DNA of 33,448 bases from Methanosphaera sp. (GTDB lineage: Archaea > Methanobacteriota > Methanobacteria > Methanobacteriales > Methanobacteriaceae): contig JAFRMD010000043.1 in assembly GCA_017430835.1 (NCBI GenBank), positions 1-33,448 on the forward strand. Direction: 5' to 3'. The translations under genes were made by a program, and so were the position numbers. Each line of letters begins with the position of its first letter. Position 1 is the stretch's first letter. This document shows positions 9,093 through 17,080 of the stretch, piece by piece. The notes below the pieces were generated by a model that was given only the letters and a program-made list of their open reading frames with translations, had not been told where the DNA came from and ran no database searches.

Positions 9093-9287
9093 TGAAATCA
9101 CTCTAAAAAAAATTTGGTATTTTAACTTGCTAAAGATATAATATTGAATTGTGTAATATGTTATATATATTTTAAGATTTATTGTTAAATAATCAATAAA
9201 AACTTATAATTATAATAATATGTAAAAAATAGCTTAATACTTGGGAGATTATTTTAAGAAAGAATGAAAAGGATAAAGGTTTTAAAC

Positions 9288-10280
9288 TTATTCCTCTTTT
9301 TCTAATCCACAAGCGGTTCTTAAGTTTTTACCTACTTCCTCAATTAGAAGTTCTCCTTCTAATCTTCTTTGTGCGTAGAGTTTAGGATAAGCACTTGCTC
9401 CTTCTACAGCAAATTCAGTTGCAAATGAACCGTCCTGGATTTCTTTTAATATTTCTTTCATATTAGCTTTTGCTTCGTCAGTAATAATTCTGTCTCTTCT
9501 GGTTAATCCACCAAATTCTGCGGTGTTACTAACATCTTGCCACATGTTTTTGAAACCTTTTTCATAAATTAAGTCTATGATGAGTTTCATTTCGTGGCAG
9601 GTTTCAAAGTAAGCCATTTCTGGTTGGTAACCGCCTTCAACGAGTGTTTCAAATCCTGCTTTAATAAGAGCTGTTAATCCACCGCATAGAACTGCTTGTT
9701 CACCAAATAAGTCAGTTTCAGTTTCTTCTCTGTATGTGGTTTCAATAACTCCTGCTCTTGTAAGACCAGTTGCTTTTGCCATTTCAATAGCAATATCAAA
9801 TGCTTCTCCAGTTGCGTCTTGTTCTACTGCTATTAAACCTGGAATTCCGAATCCTTCCTGGTAAGTTTGTCTTACTTTGGATCCAGGACCTTTAGGTGCA
9901 ATCATGGTAACGTTTACATCTGCTGGTACTCTTATTCTTTTAAAGTGTATGTTGTAACCGTGTGAGAAGGAAACGGTGTTTCCTGGTTCAATGTTGTCTT
10001 TAATTTGTTTTTCATATACATCTTTTTGTAATTCATCAGGAATTAAAATGTGTATAATGTCTGCTTCTTTGGAAGCTTCTTCAATAGTTTTTACGGTTAA
10101 ACCGTCTTCTTCTGCTTGTTTCCAGGATTTTCCACCTTCACGTAAACCCATTACAACGTTTAATCCGCTGTCATGCATGTTGAGGGATTGGCCTCTACCT
10201 TGACTACCATATCCGATAACTGCAATTGTTTTTCCTTCTAATACATTGGTGTTTACATCGTCGTCATAATATACTTTCAT
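9288..10280 (-). CDS. ilvC: Ketol-acid reductoisomerase (NADP-type, class I)
   Basis: A 330-residue enzyme that isomerises and reduces 2-acetolactate or 2-aceto-2-hydroxybutyrate to the dihydroxy acid, second step of Val/Leu/Ile synthesis after the ilvBN enzymes in this window. The N-terminal Rossmann domain has GYGSQG (23-28) and a loop GLREGGKSW that fits NADPH binding. H107 (SFSHGYN), PKGPGSKVR (129-137), and metal ligands D190 and E194 in [12 protein letters not shown] are the active-site marks. Length is normal for class I. AAGGAGT lies about 11 bases before the ATG. It is a single gene with its own A+T-rich promoter region. Confidence 0.96.
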   Translation of the reverse strand: MKVYYDDDVNTNVLEGKTIAVIGYGSQGRGQSLNMHDSGLNVVMGLREGGKSWKQAEEDGLTVKTIEEASKEADIIHILIPDELQKDVYEKQIKDNIEPGNTVSFSHGYNIHFKRIRVPADVNVTMIAPKGPGSKVRQTYQEGFGIPGLIAVEQDATGEAFDIAIEMAKATGLTRAGVIETTYREETETDLFGEQAVLCGGLTALIKAGFETLVEGGYQPEMAYFETCHEMKLIIDLIYEKGFKNMWQDVSNTAEFGGLTRRDRIITDEAKANMKEILKEIQDGSFATEFAVEGASAYPKLYAQRRLEGELLIEEVGKNLRTACGLEKEE

Positions 10281-10585
10281 TTTATCGAGTACTCCTTTAA
10301 TTTATAATAATTTTATCTAGATATATTATATGTATATATATATTTGTAGTAAGTTATATAAAACGATTATTTGTTTTTGAAAAAAGTAAACGTTAAATTC
10401 TTATTTATTATTAGTTTAATTTATAAATAATATATTTTTGTTGTAAAACACTAAATTAAAAGTATAATGGAAGAATTATTAATTTTAATTAAATTTAATA
10501 AAAAATTATAAAAAATAGAAAATAATAAGTAAGTATAACTTCTTTTTACTTACTTAAAAATATAAGCTTTTGCTTATAATTGTAT
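10281..10585. other. Gene-free region upstream of ilvC
   Basis: About 305 bases, strongly A+T-rich, with no open frame of note. On the minus strand it holds TATA-like sequences around 10318-10345 that could drive ilvC. Near 10500-10560 are A- and T-runs that lie downstream of the adhesin-like gene and may end its transcript. No RNA fold was recognised. Confidence 0.4.
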
Positions 10586-13000
10586 TTATGATTGAGTTCC
10601 TCTTTTATATCCATAAGTTAAACATAATAGTAATCCTACTAACACGAGTAATATTTCTTTATAGTCTATCGTGCTGTTTTTTTCTAGTTGTTTTTTAAGT
10701 ACTTCAAATGCTAAAGGAGTACTTGATACATCTGGTGAACTAGGACTGACATCACTAGATGATGAATCTGCCGCTACATCCCCTGCACCTGTTGAAGGGC
10801 TTTCACTTCCAATTGCTGAATCTGTTTCTGGAATTGGTGTTTCTGGATTATTTGGGATATTATTTTGTGGAGTTGGCTGTGTATTTGTTAGATTTTTATT
10901 CTGATTGTTTTGAGGATTTGTTGGCTGTGTGTTAGTGTTTTGCTGTTGGCTTGGCTTATCATTGTTTGGTTGTGTATTTGTATTGGTTGGATTGTTGTTG
11001 TTTGGGTTTACTGGGTTGTTGTTATTAGGGTTAGTGTTTTGGTTGTTGTTTGGGTTGGTTGGGTTGTTGTTGTTTGGGTTGTTGTTGTTTGGGTTGTTGT
11101 TGTTTGGGTTGTTGTTGTTTGGGTTGGTTGGGTTGTTGTTATTAGGATTTACTGGATTATTGTTATTGGGATTGCTTGGATTAACTGGATTATTTGGATT
11201 ATTGTTAATTGGATTTGTATTTGGGTTTGTGTTAATTGGCTGGTTGTTTGGATTATTAGAAGGTTGATTGTTAGTTGGTTGGTTGTTGTTAGTGTTTGGA
11301 TTATTGTTATTAGGGTTATTGTTTGGAATTGTAGAATTGCTTCCACTATTTCCTTGATTTTCCTCTTCATCAGGGTCGTAACCGAACCTATTTTCACCGA
11401 TTTCATTGCCTTCTTCAAGTGATAAAGTTTCACTTCCTCGGAAAGTGTTGTTTGATATTCTTGCTCCACGTGTTTCTCTTCTAGAAACTACTGCATAATC
11501 ATTATTTCTTGTTTCAAATTTGTTATCATGAATATTGGCATTTCTATCTGCTTCAAGTACTATTGCTGGACCAGTATAAGTATTCACACGATTTCCTCGT
11601 ATTGTAGTTGAATTACTATAGTATACATACACACCACTAGTTTGTGGTCTAAGGTAATCAGCTGATGAGTCAGTTAAATTTGTGCTACCACGAGAATTTA
11701 TTTGATTATTTTCAATAACAGTATTTAAACCAATAACTCCCATACCCATTGTATAATTACCTGAAATGTCTATTACATTGTCAGCTATAGTAGTATTCGT
11801 ACCACCAAACTGTTCATAACCATACATATGAGTTCCACTACCCATTACTAGATTTCCTCTAATAACATTGTTTGCTGTTTGAGAATTTTCAATATTATAT
11901 TCTCCACCATGATAATCCATTTCAGTTAAGATAATTCCATAAGCAACATCAGTAATACCTGAAAAAACCTCTTCTCCAAGTGATTTAACGTATACTGTGT
12001 TGTTTTCAACAAGATTATTTGATGATTTTCCAGTAATTTGTATACCATTAGCGTATCTATGTGATATTACACTCATTTTATTGTTTGTAATGGTGTTATT
12101 GTTTAGATAAACGTCAATCGCATATAGGTAAACAAAACCGTCCATCGTAATGTTGTTATGGTCTATTGTAACATTGTCTGCCTTGTTGTGTATTGCCATT
12201 ATGGTACCGAAGTAAGCATCTGACTCTAGTTCTTTAACATCAAATGTATTATGTGAAATGTTGTTATAGTTTCCATAGTTTGTTATAGCAGCTACTGTAA
12301 TGATTCCTCCATTTGTCCAGTCAATGTTTTTAGATAAGTATTGTACATTAAAGCTACAATTAACGACAGTATTGTTTTCTCCATTAATGTTAATTACTTT
12401 ACTGTAGTCTCTGCTTTTACTGTTTTTATAGTCAGTAAAGTTCATATTGGATACTATGTTGTTATCACTGTCAATATTCACTATTTCATTGTAGAAACTA
12501 TTGTCATCACTGTTCATAGTAAGGTTTGTTAGTGTTAAGTTACCATTGTTTGTTACTGTAATGTGTGAATTGATTAATGTTGCACCATTAATACCTCGAA
12601 TTGTAATGTTTTGTTTTGTAATGTCAAAAGCATAGTCATCCAGTGTAGTGTCAATGATAATTTCCGTGTTGTCCTCGAAATCATAATTTTCATATTGTCT
12701 TGCATTGTCTTCTGTTATTGTAATAGTTTTTTTATGGGCAGTTTTAATTGCTGATTTTTTAGTAGTGTTTTTCTTTGTCAATGCTTTTGTCGTGTTCTTG
12801 ACTTCTTTTTTAACTTTAGGAACACTGGTTTTAGTTACTTGTTTTTTTGTCACATCTTTTGCAACACTTACTGACTTGTTTTTGGTATTGTGAGTGTTTG
12901 AATTGTTAGCTGCTGAAACTATTGAAAGTCCGACTATTAATAATAATATTATGAATATTATAAATAAACTCTTTGACTTTGATGAGGTCATATTGTCCAT
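10586..13000 (-). CDS. Membrane-anchored adhesin-like protein with beta-helix and Asn/Pro repeat stalk
   Basis: An 804-residue surface protein. Residues 1-31 are a signal peptide (Lys/Ser-rich start, then LFIIFIILLLIVGLSIVSAA). Residues 32-90 are Lys/Thr-rich. Residues about 90-550 are repeats of the parallel beta-helix type (NosD/PbH1-like), seen as recurrent NNT, NNTI and GNxV turns with period near 22-25 residues. Residues about 560-720 are a low-complexity Asn/Pro stalk with NNNPN units. A Ser-rich stretch leads to a hydrophobic segment (about 783-798) and the basic end YKRGTQS, which would anchor it in the membrane with the stalk crossing the wall. GGAGGTG lies three bases before the ATG. 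It likely serves attachment to surfaces or partner cells; ligand unknown. Divergent from the DUF2207 gene. Confidence 0.85.
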   Translation of the reverse strand: MDNMTSSKSKSLFIIFIILLLIVGLSIVSAANNSNTHNTKNKSVSVAKDVTKKQVTKTSVPKVKKEVKNTTKALTKKNTTKKSAIKTAHKKTITITEDNARQYENYDFEDNTEIIIDTTLDDYAFDITKQNITIRGINGATLINSHITVTNNGNLTLTNLTMNSDDNSFYNEIVNIDSDNNIVSNMNFTDYKNSKSRDYSKVININGENNTVVNCSFNVQYLSKNIDWTNGGIITVAAITNYGNYNNISHNTFDVKELESDAYFGTIMAIHNKADNVTIDHNNITMDGFVYLYAIDVYLNNNTITNNKMSVISHRYANGIQITGKSSNNLVENNTVYVKSLGEEVFSGITDVAYGIILTEMDYHGGEYNIENSQTANNVIRGNLVMGSGTHMYGYEQFGGTNTTIADNVIDISGNYTMGMGVIGLNTVIENNQINSRGSTNLTDSSADYLRPQTSGVYVYYSNSTTIRGNRVNTYTGPAIVLEADRNANIHDNKFETRNNDYAVVSRRETRGARISNNTFRGSETLSLEEGNEIGENRFGYDPDEEENQGNSGSNSTIPNNNPNNNNPNTNNNQPTNNQPSNNPNNQPINTNPNTNPINNNPNNPVNPSNPNNNNPVNPNNNNPTNPNNNNPNNNNPNNNNPNNNNPTNPNNNQNTNPNNNNPVNPNNNNPTNTNTQPNNDKPSQQQNTNTQPTNPQNNQNKNLTNTQPTPQNNIPNNPETPIPETDSAIGSESPSTGAGDVAADSSSSDVSPSSPDVSSTPLAFEVLKKQLEKNSTIDYKEILLVLVGLLLCLTYGYKRGTQS
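11061..11120 (-). repeat. Four perfect 15-bp tandem repeats coding for NNNPN
   Basis: The unit GGGTTGTTGTTGTTT (plus-strand reading) occurs four times without change, within a wider degenerate array at about 10886-11330. It encodes the Asn/Pro stalk of the adhesin-like protein. Whole 15-bp gains or losses would keep the frame. Confidence 0.9.
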
Positions 13001-13345
13001 TTACACCTCCTTTTTCCAATTAGTGTTTTAATAATTTTTCGGATTATTTTAATGATTATATTAAAATATCAGTTAATAAAATTAAAAAAACATTACTGTA
13101 TTTTAATATATAAAACTAATCATTTATATTATTATGTATTTATGACAAGAATATTAATAAAATCGTAGTAATTAGACTATAATTCTTGATTAAAAAATAA
13201 AGTATACTTTAATAATTATTTTAATAAAGATGGATTAGAATTACTGGTTTAATTATATTGTTTCATCCATTTTAGAAAGAATTATTTACTATATTGTTTA
13301 AATTAAGTATTAACGTAATAGGAATCTTTAGAGGTGAAAAAGTTT
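13001..13345. promoter_or_regulatory. Divergent intergenic region between adhesin-like and DUF2207 genes
   Basis: About 345 bases, very A+T-rich, that must hold promoters for both divergent genes. The ribosome binding sites are GGAGGTG just before the adhesin-like ATG and GAGGTGA (13331-13337) eight bases before the DUF2207 ATG. A nine-pair interrupted dyad (AAAGATGGAT near 13226 against ATCCATTTT near 13266) is seen but may be chance. No gene found. Confidence 0.4.
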
Positions 13346-15088
13346 ATGAACTCTAAGAAGATAATACCATTATTAATTTTCATGTTATTAATCGTTCCAG
13401 TATCCTTTGCGGCAAATGGGGATTACAAGATACCTGAAGCAGTTAAATATGTTGAAATAGAAGATGATGGTTCTTGTATAATAACAGAAGAAATACTTTA
13501 TGATATAGATGGAGAAGTTAATGGTACATATAGGGATATTCCATTAAGGGGAGATCAAAGCGTAACAAATATATCTGTTGAAACTCCAGGTTACTATAAT
13601 ACACTTGAAGTTCTGGAGTATTCCGATAAAACTCGTATAAAAGCATGGTTATACAAGGATAAAGAGAAAACTCAGAAAGTAAATGATGAAAAAGTCAAAG
13701 TAATTTATAAATACACCTTTAATAAGGGTGTGAAAGTATATAATGACATTGCAGAATGCCAGTACATGTCATGGGGTAATGAATGGAATTCTAAAGTAAA
13801 TTCACTTAAAACATATATAAAAATTCCGGGTAGTAGCTCTGAATGTGAATATTGGAACAACCCAGATACTTATGTAACAAGTAGTGGCTGGAATGGTGAT
13901 GTACTTGAAACGACATCAAAAAATATTCCGAAGCATACTAACTTCGAACAAAGAATAATAATGCCTAAAAGTTATATTAAAAGCACTGAAAATGCACAAG
14001 TCATTAATATTGATGCGAAAGAAAAAATTAAGCAAGACCAGGAAAAATATGCAAAAAAACAACAAAATGTAAAATTTTATTCAATGGTATTTATTGCAAT
14101 AATAGCTATTGTAATGTTATTGCCGGCAGGCATTTATCTAATATTTGGACGGGAACCAAAGATTGATTATAACGCAGAATATGAATATGACCTGCCAACG
14201 GATTCAACACCTGTTGAAGTAAATGACCTTTTCGTAGATGATGTGGGTAAGGTAGACTTCAAGGCATTCAATGCAGTATTACTTGACTTAATTGATAGAG
14301 GATATCTTAAAATAGTCTCCGTAAATTCAGATAACACAATAATAAATGTGGCACACAAGAGGATTGATGGATTAAAAGATTATGAATTTGATTTAATAAA
14401 ATATCTTGGAAAATTTATTGATTCAAATGGTTATATATCCATGGCCGATATTTCTGAAAAAGAAACACGTGGAGGATATTATAATTTTATGTCTAATTGG
14501 GAGAAAAAGGCAAGTAATTCAGTACCTGATTCGCTGGAAAAACGTTACTTTAATCGTAAAGGATTAAAAGTATTTAAAATAGTTTCAATTCTAATGATTA
14601 TAATGGGTATTTTGATTTTTGTATTGGGTATTGTGACTATTCTCATAGCACTTTGCGGAATGTTTATAATCCTAGAGGCAATAGTATTATTAAGTATACG
14701 AAATACTGTATTTGGAAGATGGACTAAAGAAGGAAAAGAATATCATGACAAATGGATGAACTTTAAAAAGTACTTATGTGATTACAGTTTAATAAAGGAA
14801 AGACCTCCAGCATCAGTACAGGTATGGGGAAAATACCTAGTATACGCAGCAGCACTAGGATGTGCAAATGAAGCAACAGAGACTATGAGAGAATATTTTG
14901 AGGTAGGAGGAGTGCCTGACAATTATATAGCAGATAATGATTTGATACTATTTACATATTATGGAGGATTCCATCAAATGGACTCATCATTTGCAACTTT
15001 CCAAACATCAGACTCGGATGGTGGTTACGGTGGCATTGGTGATGTTGGTGGAGGTGGATTTGGTGGAGGTGGAGGTGGAACATTCTAG
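13346..15088 (+). CDS. DUF2207 family exported membrane protein with glycine-rich tail
   Basis: A 580-residue membrane protein. Residues 1-23 are a signal peptide ending SFAA. Residues 24-240 form the extracytoplasmic DUF2207-type beta domain (KYVEIEDDGSCIITEE, TYRDIPLRG). A membrane segment lies near 246-267, then a domain that reads as cytoplasmic, a pair of adjoining hydrophobic segments near 410-450, and a C-terminal domain ending in GGYGGIGDVGGGGFGGGGGG, which is typical of the family. The function of DUF2207 proteins is not known. A GTG four codons upstream (13334) lies inside the ribosome binding site GAGGTGA, so the ATG at 13346 is the start. Divergent from the adhesin-like gene; not clearly linked to it in function. 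Confidence 0.88.
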   Translation: MNSKKIIPLLIFMLLIVPVSFAANGDYKIPEAVKYVEIEDDGSCIITEEILYDIDGEVNGTYRDIPLRGDQSVTNISVETPGYYNTLEVLEYSDKTRIKAWLYKDKEKTQKVNDEKVKVIYKYTFNKGVKVYNDIAECQYMSWGNEWNSKVNSLKTYIKIPGSSSECEYWNNPDTYVTSSGWNGDVLETTSKNIPKHTNFEQRIIMPKSYIKSTENAQVINIDAKEKIKQDQEKYAKKQQNVKFYSMVFIAIIAIVMLLPAGIYLIFGREPKIDYNAEYEYDLPTDSTPVEVNDLFVDDVGKVDFKAFNAVLLDLIDRGYLKIVSVNSDNTIINVAHKRIDGLKDYEFDLIKYLGKFIDSNGYISMADISEKETRGGYYNFMSNWEKKASNSVPDSLEKRYFNRKGLKVFKIVSILMIIMGILIFVLGIVTILIALCGMFIILEAIVLLSIRNTVFGRWTKEGKEYHDKWMNFKKYLCDYSLIKERPPASVQVWGKYLVYAAALGCANEATETMREYFEVGGVPDNYIADNDLILFTYYGGFHQMDSSFATFQTSDSDGGYGGIGDVGGGGFGGGGGGTF

Positions 15089-15224
15089 GTTCCACAACAC
15101 TTCTTTCCAAAAATTTCTTTTTACATTCTTATTAAACAATAATAAACTATAAACCAGTATGCTATCCGTAATAATAAATGACAAAATATTGACTTATAAT
15201 GTGGATATGAAGTTAAATAATATT

Positions 15225-16430
15225 TTAATCTAAGTTTAAGGAGTATTTGTGTGGATAAAAACCATATTTTTCATAGTGTCTATTTAACCAAACTTTGAAA
15301 ACTGAATCACATACTGAATACTTTTTTTCATCATTAATTTCAATAAACATCAAATCTTCTAATTTATTTAGTTGATTACTTATTGATCCAGAGGTTACAC
15401 CTAATTTATTTGCTAAATCTATTCTACGTAAAGGTTTTTCCATTAAAACTGTTATGATATTTTGTTCCTGTCTTGTTAAGTTAAACCACGATTCTATGTC
15501 TTGGTTAGCCAAAATGTTTAAAGATTTAATGTATACTTCCTTTACAATTTCTTTACTTATTTCCACATTTGTTGGTAGGAATTTAGCGAGGGTATTAATC
15601 ATGTATGGAATTCCTTGTGAGCAAAGATAAAACCTTTCAAAACCATCTTCTGTAAATTTTAATTCAGGAGCCTTTTCACTTAAATAATTTCTTGTTGTTT
15701 CAAAACTAAACTCTTCTATATCAATAGTTAACATTCTTCCACCAAAAGCTCCTTTTTTTCCATTCACTTGTTCTATGAATCTATCTTTTAAACTCATGCT
15801 ACCTGAAATCATGTATGCAACATTTTTTTGTGATTGAATTGTGTTACGTAGGAACCATAAAAAACTATTTAAATCACCATCTAACTCTTTTAATACTTGA
15901 AATTCATCAATAAAAATGAACACACCTTTAATTTTATCATCATGTTCTTCATATATTTTTTGAGGCAGATTCATTACAAAATCTGCAAAATTTGGATAAT
16001 CGATTTCTGAGGATATTATAGGTATTGGAATTTTTTCATAGGATAATATTTTGTCTACTTTAAAATTGTTTGTTTTTAGATATTTTTCAATCTTTTTAGT
16101 TAGGGTGTTTAGGCCTGCTTTTTGTGATGAGATGATTATTGATTTATAGATTAATTTCATGATTGATAAGCGGTCTAATTTATTGTCTTGATAGGCGTCT
16201 ACGTTTCTTAGATTGATGTATATTACTAAGAATTCATTTTCAAACATTGATTGTATTTTTTTCATCAATACAGTTTTTCCAACACCTCTAACGCCAGTAA
16301 GTAATATTGATGGAGTAGAACCGTATTGACTACTATTTAACAAGTTACTTAATAAGTCTATTGTTTCATTTCGATTATAGAACTGATTTTCATCTAAATT
16401 TTCGTCAGTACCCCATGGAAGATTATTCAT
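15225..16430 (-). CDS. Archaeal AAA+ ATPase with C-terminal winged-helix domain
   Basis: A 401-residue STAND/archaeal ATPase-family protein. From the ATG at 16430: Walker A GVRGVGKT (46-53), Walker B FIFIDEFQ (171-178), a sensor-like MISGS (207-211), a lid region, then a winged helix (about 323-366; PLRRIDLANKLGVTSGSISNQLNKL) and the family's C-terminal pattern CDSVFKVWLNRHY. Such genes are often multicopy in methanogens and of unknown role; DNA-linked or defence and mobile-element roles are proposed. The open frame reaches a TTG at 16457, but the ribosome binding site TGGTGA (16435-16440) sits five bases before the ATG, so that ATG is preferred. Three dyad repeats lie directly upstream, so self-regulation is plausible. 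Confidence 0.85.
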   Translation of the reverse strand: MNNLPWGTDENLDENQFYNRNETIDLLSNLLNSSQYGSTPSILLTGVRGVGKTVLMKKIQSMFENEFLVIYINLRNVDAYQDNKLDRLSIMKLIYKSIIISSQKAGLNTLTKKIEKYLKTNNFKVDKILSYEKIPIPIISSEIDYPNFADFVMNLPQKIYEEHDDKIKGVFIFIDEFQVLKELDGDLNSFLWFLRNTIQSQKNVAYMISGSMSLKDRFIEQVNGKKGAFGGRMLTIDIEEFSFETTRNYLSEKAPELKFTEDGFERFYLCSQGIPYMINTLAKFLPTNVEISKEIVKEVYIKSLNILANQDIESWFNLTRQEQNIITVLMEKPLRRIDLANKLGVTSGSISNQLNKLEDLMFIEINDEKKYSVCDSVFKVWLNRHYEKYGFYPHKYSLNLD

Positions 16431-16442
16431 TTTTTCACCATA

Positions 16443-16516
16443 TATTGTTTTTTTCAATATAATTATATTATATTATTTTTTTCAATACTTTATATATGTA
16501 TTGTTTTTTTCAATAC
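16443..16516 (-). promoter_or_regulatory. Three dyad operator-like repeats at exact 28-bp spacing with TATA box
   Basis: Each unit is TATTG-T7-CAATA or nearly so: 16443-16459, 16471-16487 (TATTA in the first arm) and 16499-16515; the last two are followed by C. The starts are 28 bp apart. On the minus strand a TATA-like CATATATAAAG (16488-16498) lies between the second and third units, so the promoter of the ATPase gene is embedded in the array and the first unit ends three bases before its ribosome binding site. Confidence 0.75.
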
Positions 16517-16556
16517 ATTTATATGGTAGAAATAAGGGTAATACTATAAATTTTAC

Positions 16557-16566
16557 AAAAAGAGGA
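16557..16566 (-). terminator. T5 run after ilvN copy 1
   Basis: On the minus strand CTCTTTTTGT follows the ilvN stop by about 15 bases, before the operator array of the next gene. A weak U-rich terminator candidate. Confidence 0.3.
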
Positions 16567-16577
16567 AATATGGGGGG

Positions 16578-17075
16578 TTATAATGTTCTTTGTCCTCTGG
16601 TAATGGCTGTTTTACCTGTTCTTGCACTTTCTTTTATGCCATATGGTTTTAATAGTTCTGTTAATGCCCTAATTTTTTCTGTATCTCCTGTTACTTCTAC
16701 AGTTATTGTTTTTGTTGTAACGTCAACTATATGTCCTCTGAATATGTTCGTGTATTGTATGATTTCTGATTTTGTCTGCTCGTCTGGTGCATGTATTTTA
16801 AGCAATGCTAATTCTCTTTTAATGGCACTTGAATGAAGTTGTCTAACCTTTATTACTTCTATTAGTTTGTTTGTTTGTTTGATGATTTGCTCAATTGTTC
16901 CGTCATCTCCTTTTGTTGTTATTGTTATCCTTGAGATTTGTGGGTCTGTTGTTTTTCCTACTGTGATGTTGTCTATGTTGAAGTTTCTTCTTGAGAATAG
17001 TCCTGCTACTCTTTGCAATACTCCTGGCTTATTTTCTACAAGTATGCTGATGGTGTGGCTGTTTTGTTTAGTCAT
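16578..17075 (-). CDS. ilvN: Acetolactate synthase small (regulatory) subunit, copy 1
   Basis: A 165-residue regulatory subunit that raises activity of the catalytic subunit and carries valine feedback inhibition. The N-terminal ACT domain is seen in ISILVENKPGVLQRVAG and NFNIDNITVG, with the valine-site Asn and Gly positions present. The C-terminal half has the usual IlvH-type second domain (LLKIHAPDEQT, then RGHIVDV). The open frame reaches an ATG at 17084 that overlaps the ilvB stop, but GAGGA sits right against that codon; the ATG at 17075 has good spacing of nine. It lies directly behind ilvB copy 1. Much of its N-terminal coding sequence is almost identical to ilvN copy 2. Confidence 0.93.
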   Translation of the reverse strand: MTKQNSHTISILVENKPGVLQRVAGLFSRRNFNIDNITVGKTTDPQISRITITTKGDDGTIEQIIKQTNKLIEVIKVRQLHSSAIKRELALLKIHAPDEQTKSEIIQYTNIFRGHIVDVTTKTITVEVTGDTEKIRALTELLKPYGIKESARTGKTAITRGQRTL

Positions 17076-17080
17076 CTTAA

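Noticed and set aside
11041..11130. Possible CRISPR-like or satellite array
   Set aside because: The repeats are only 15 bp, without spacers, and keep an open reading frame, so they are coding repeats.
10910..11422. Long Val/Ile/Trp-rich open frames on the plus strand opposite the Asn/Pro stalk
   Set aside because: They are the mirror of AAC/AAT and CCA codons in the real gene on the other strand; no ribosome binding site and no sensible protein.
16501..16836. A 111-codon plus-strand frame between the operator array and ilvN
   Set aside because: Mostly the antisense of ilvN copy 1; the part outside it is operator and A+T-rich sequence.
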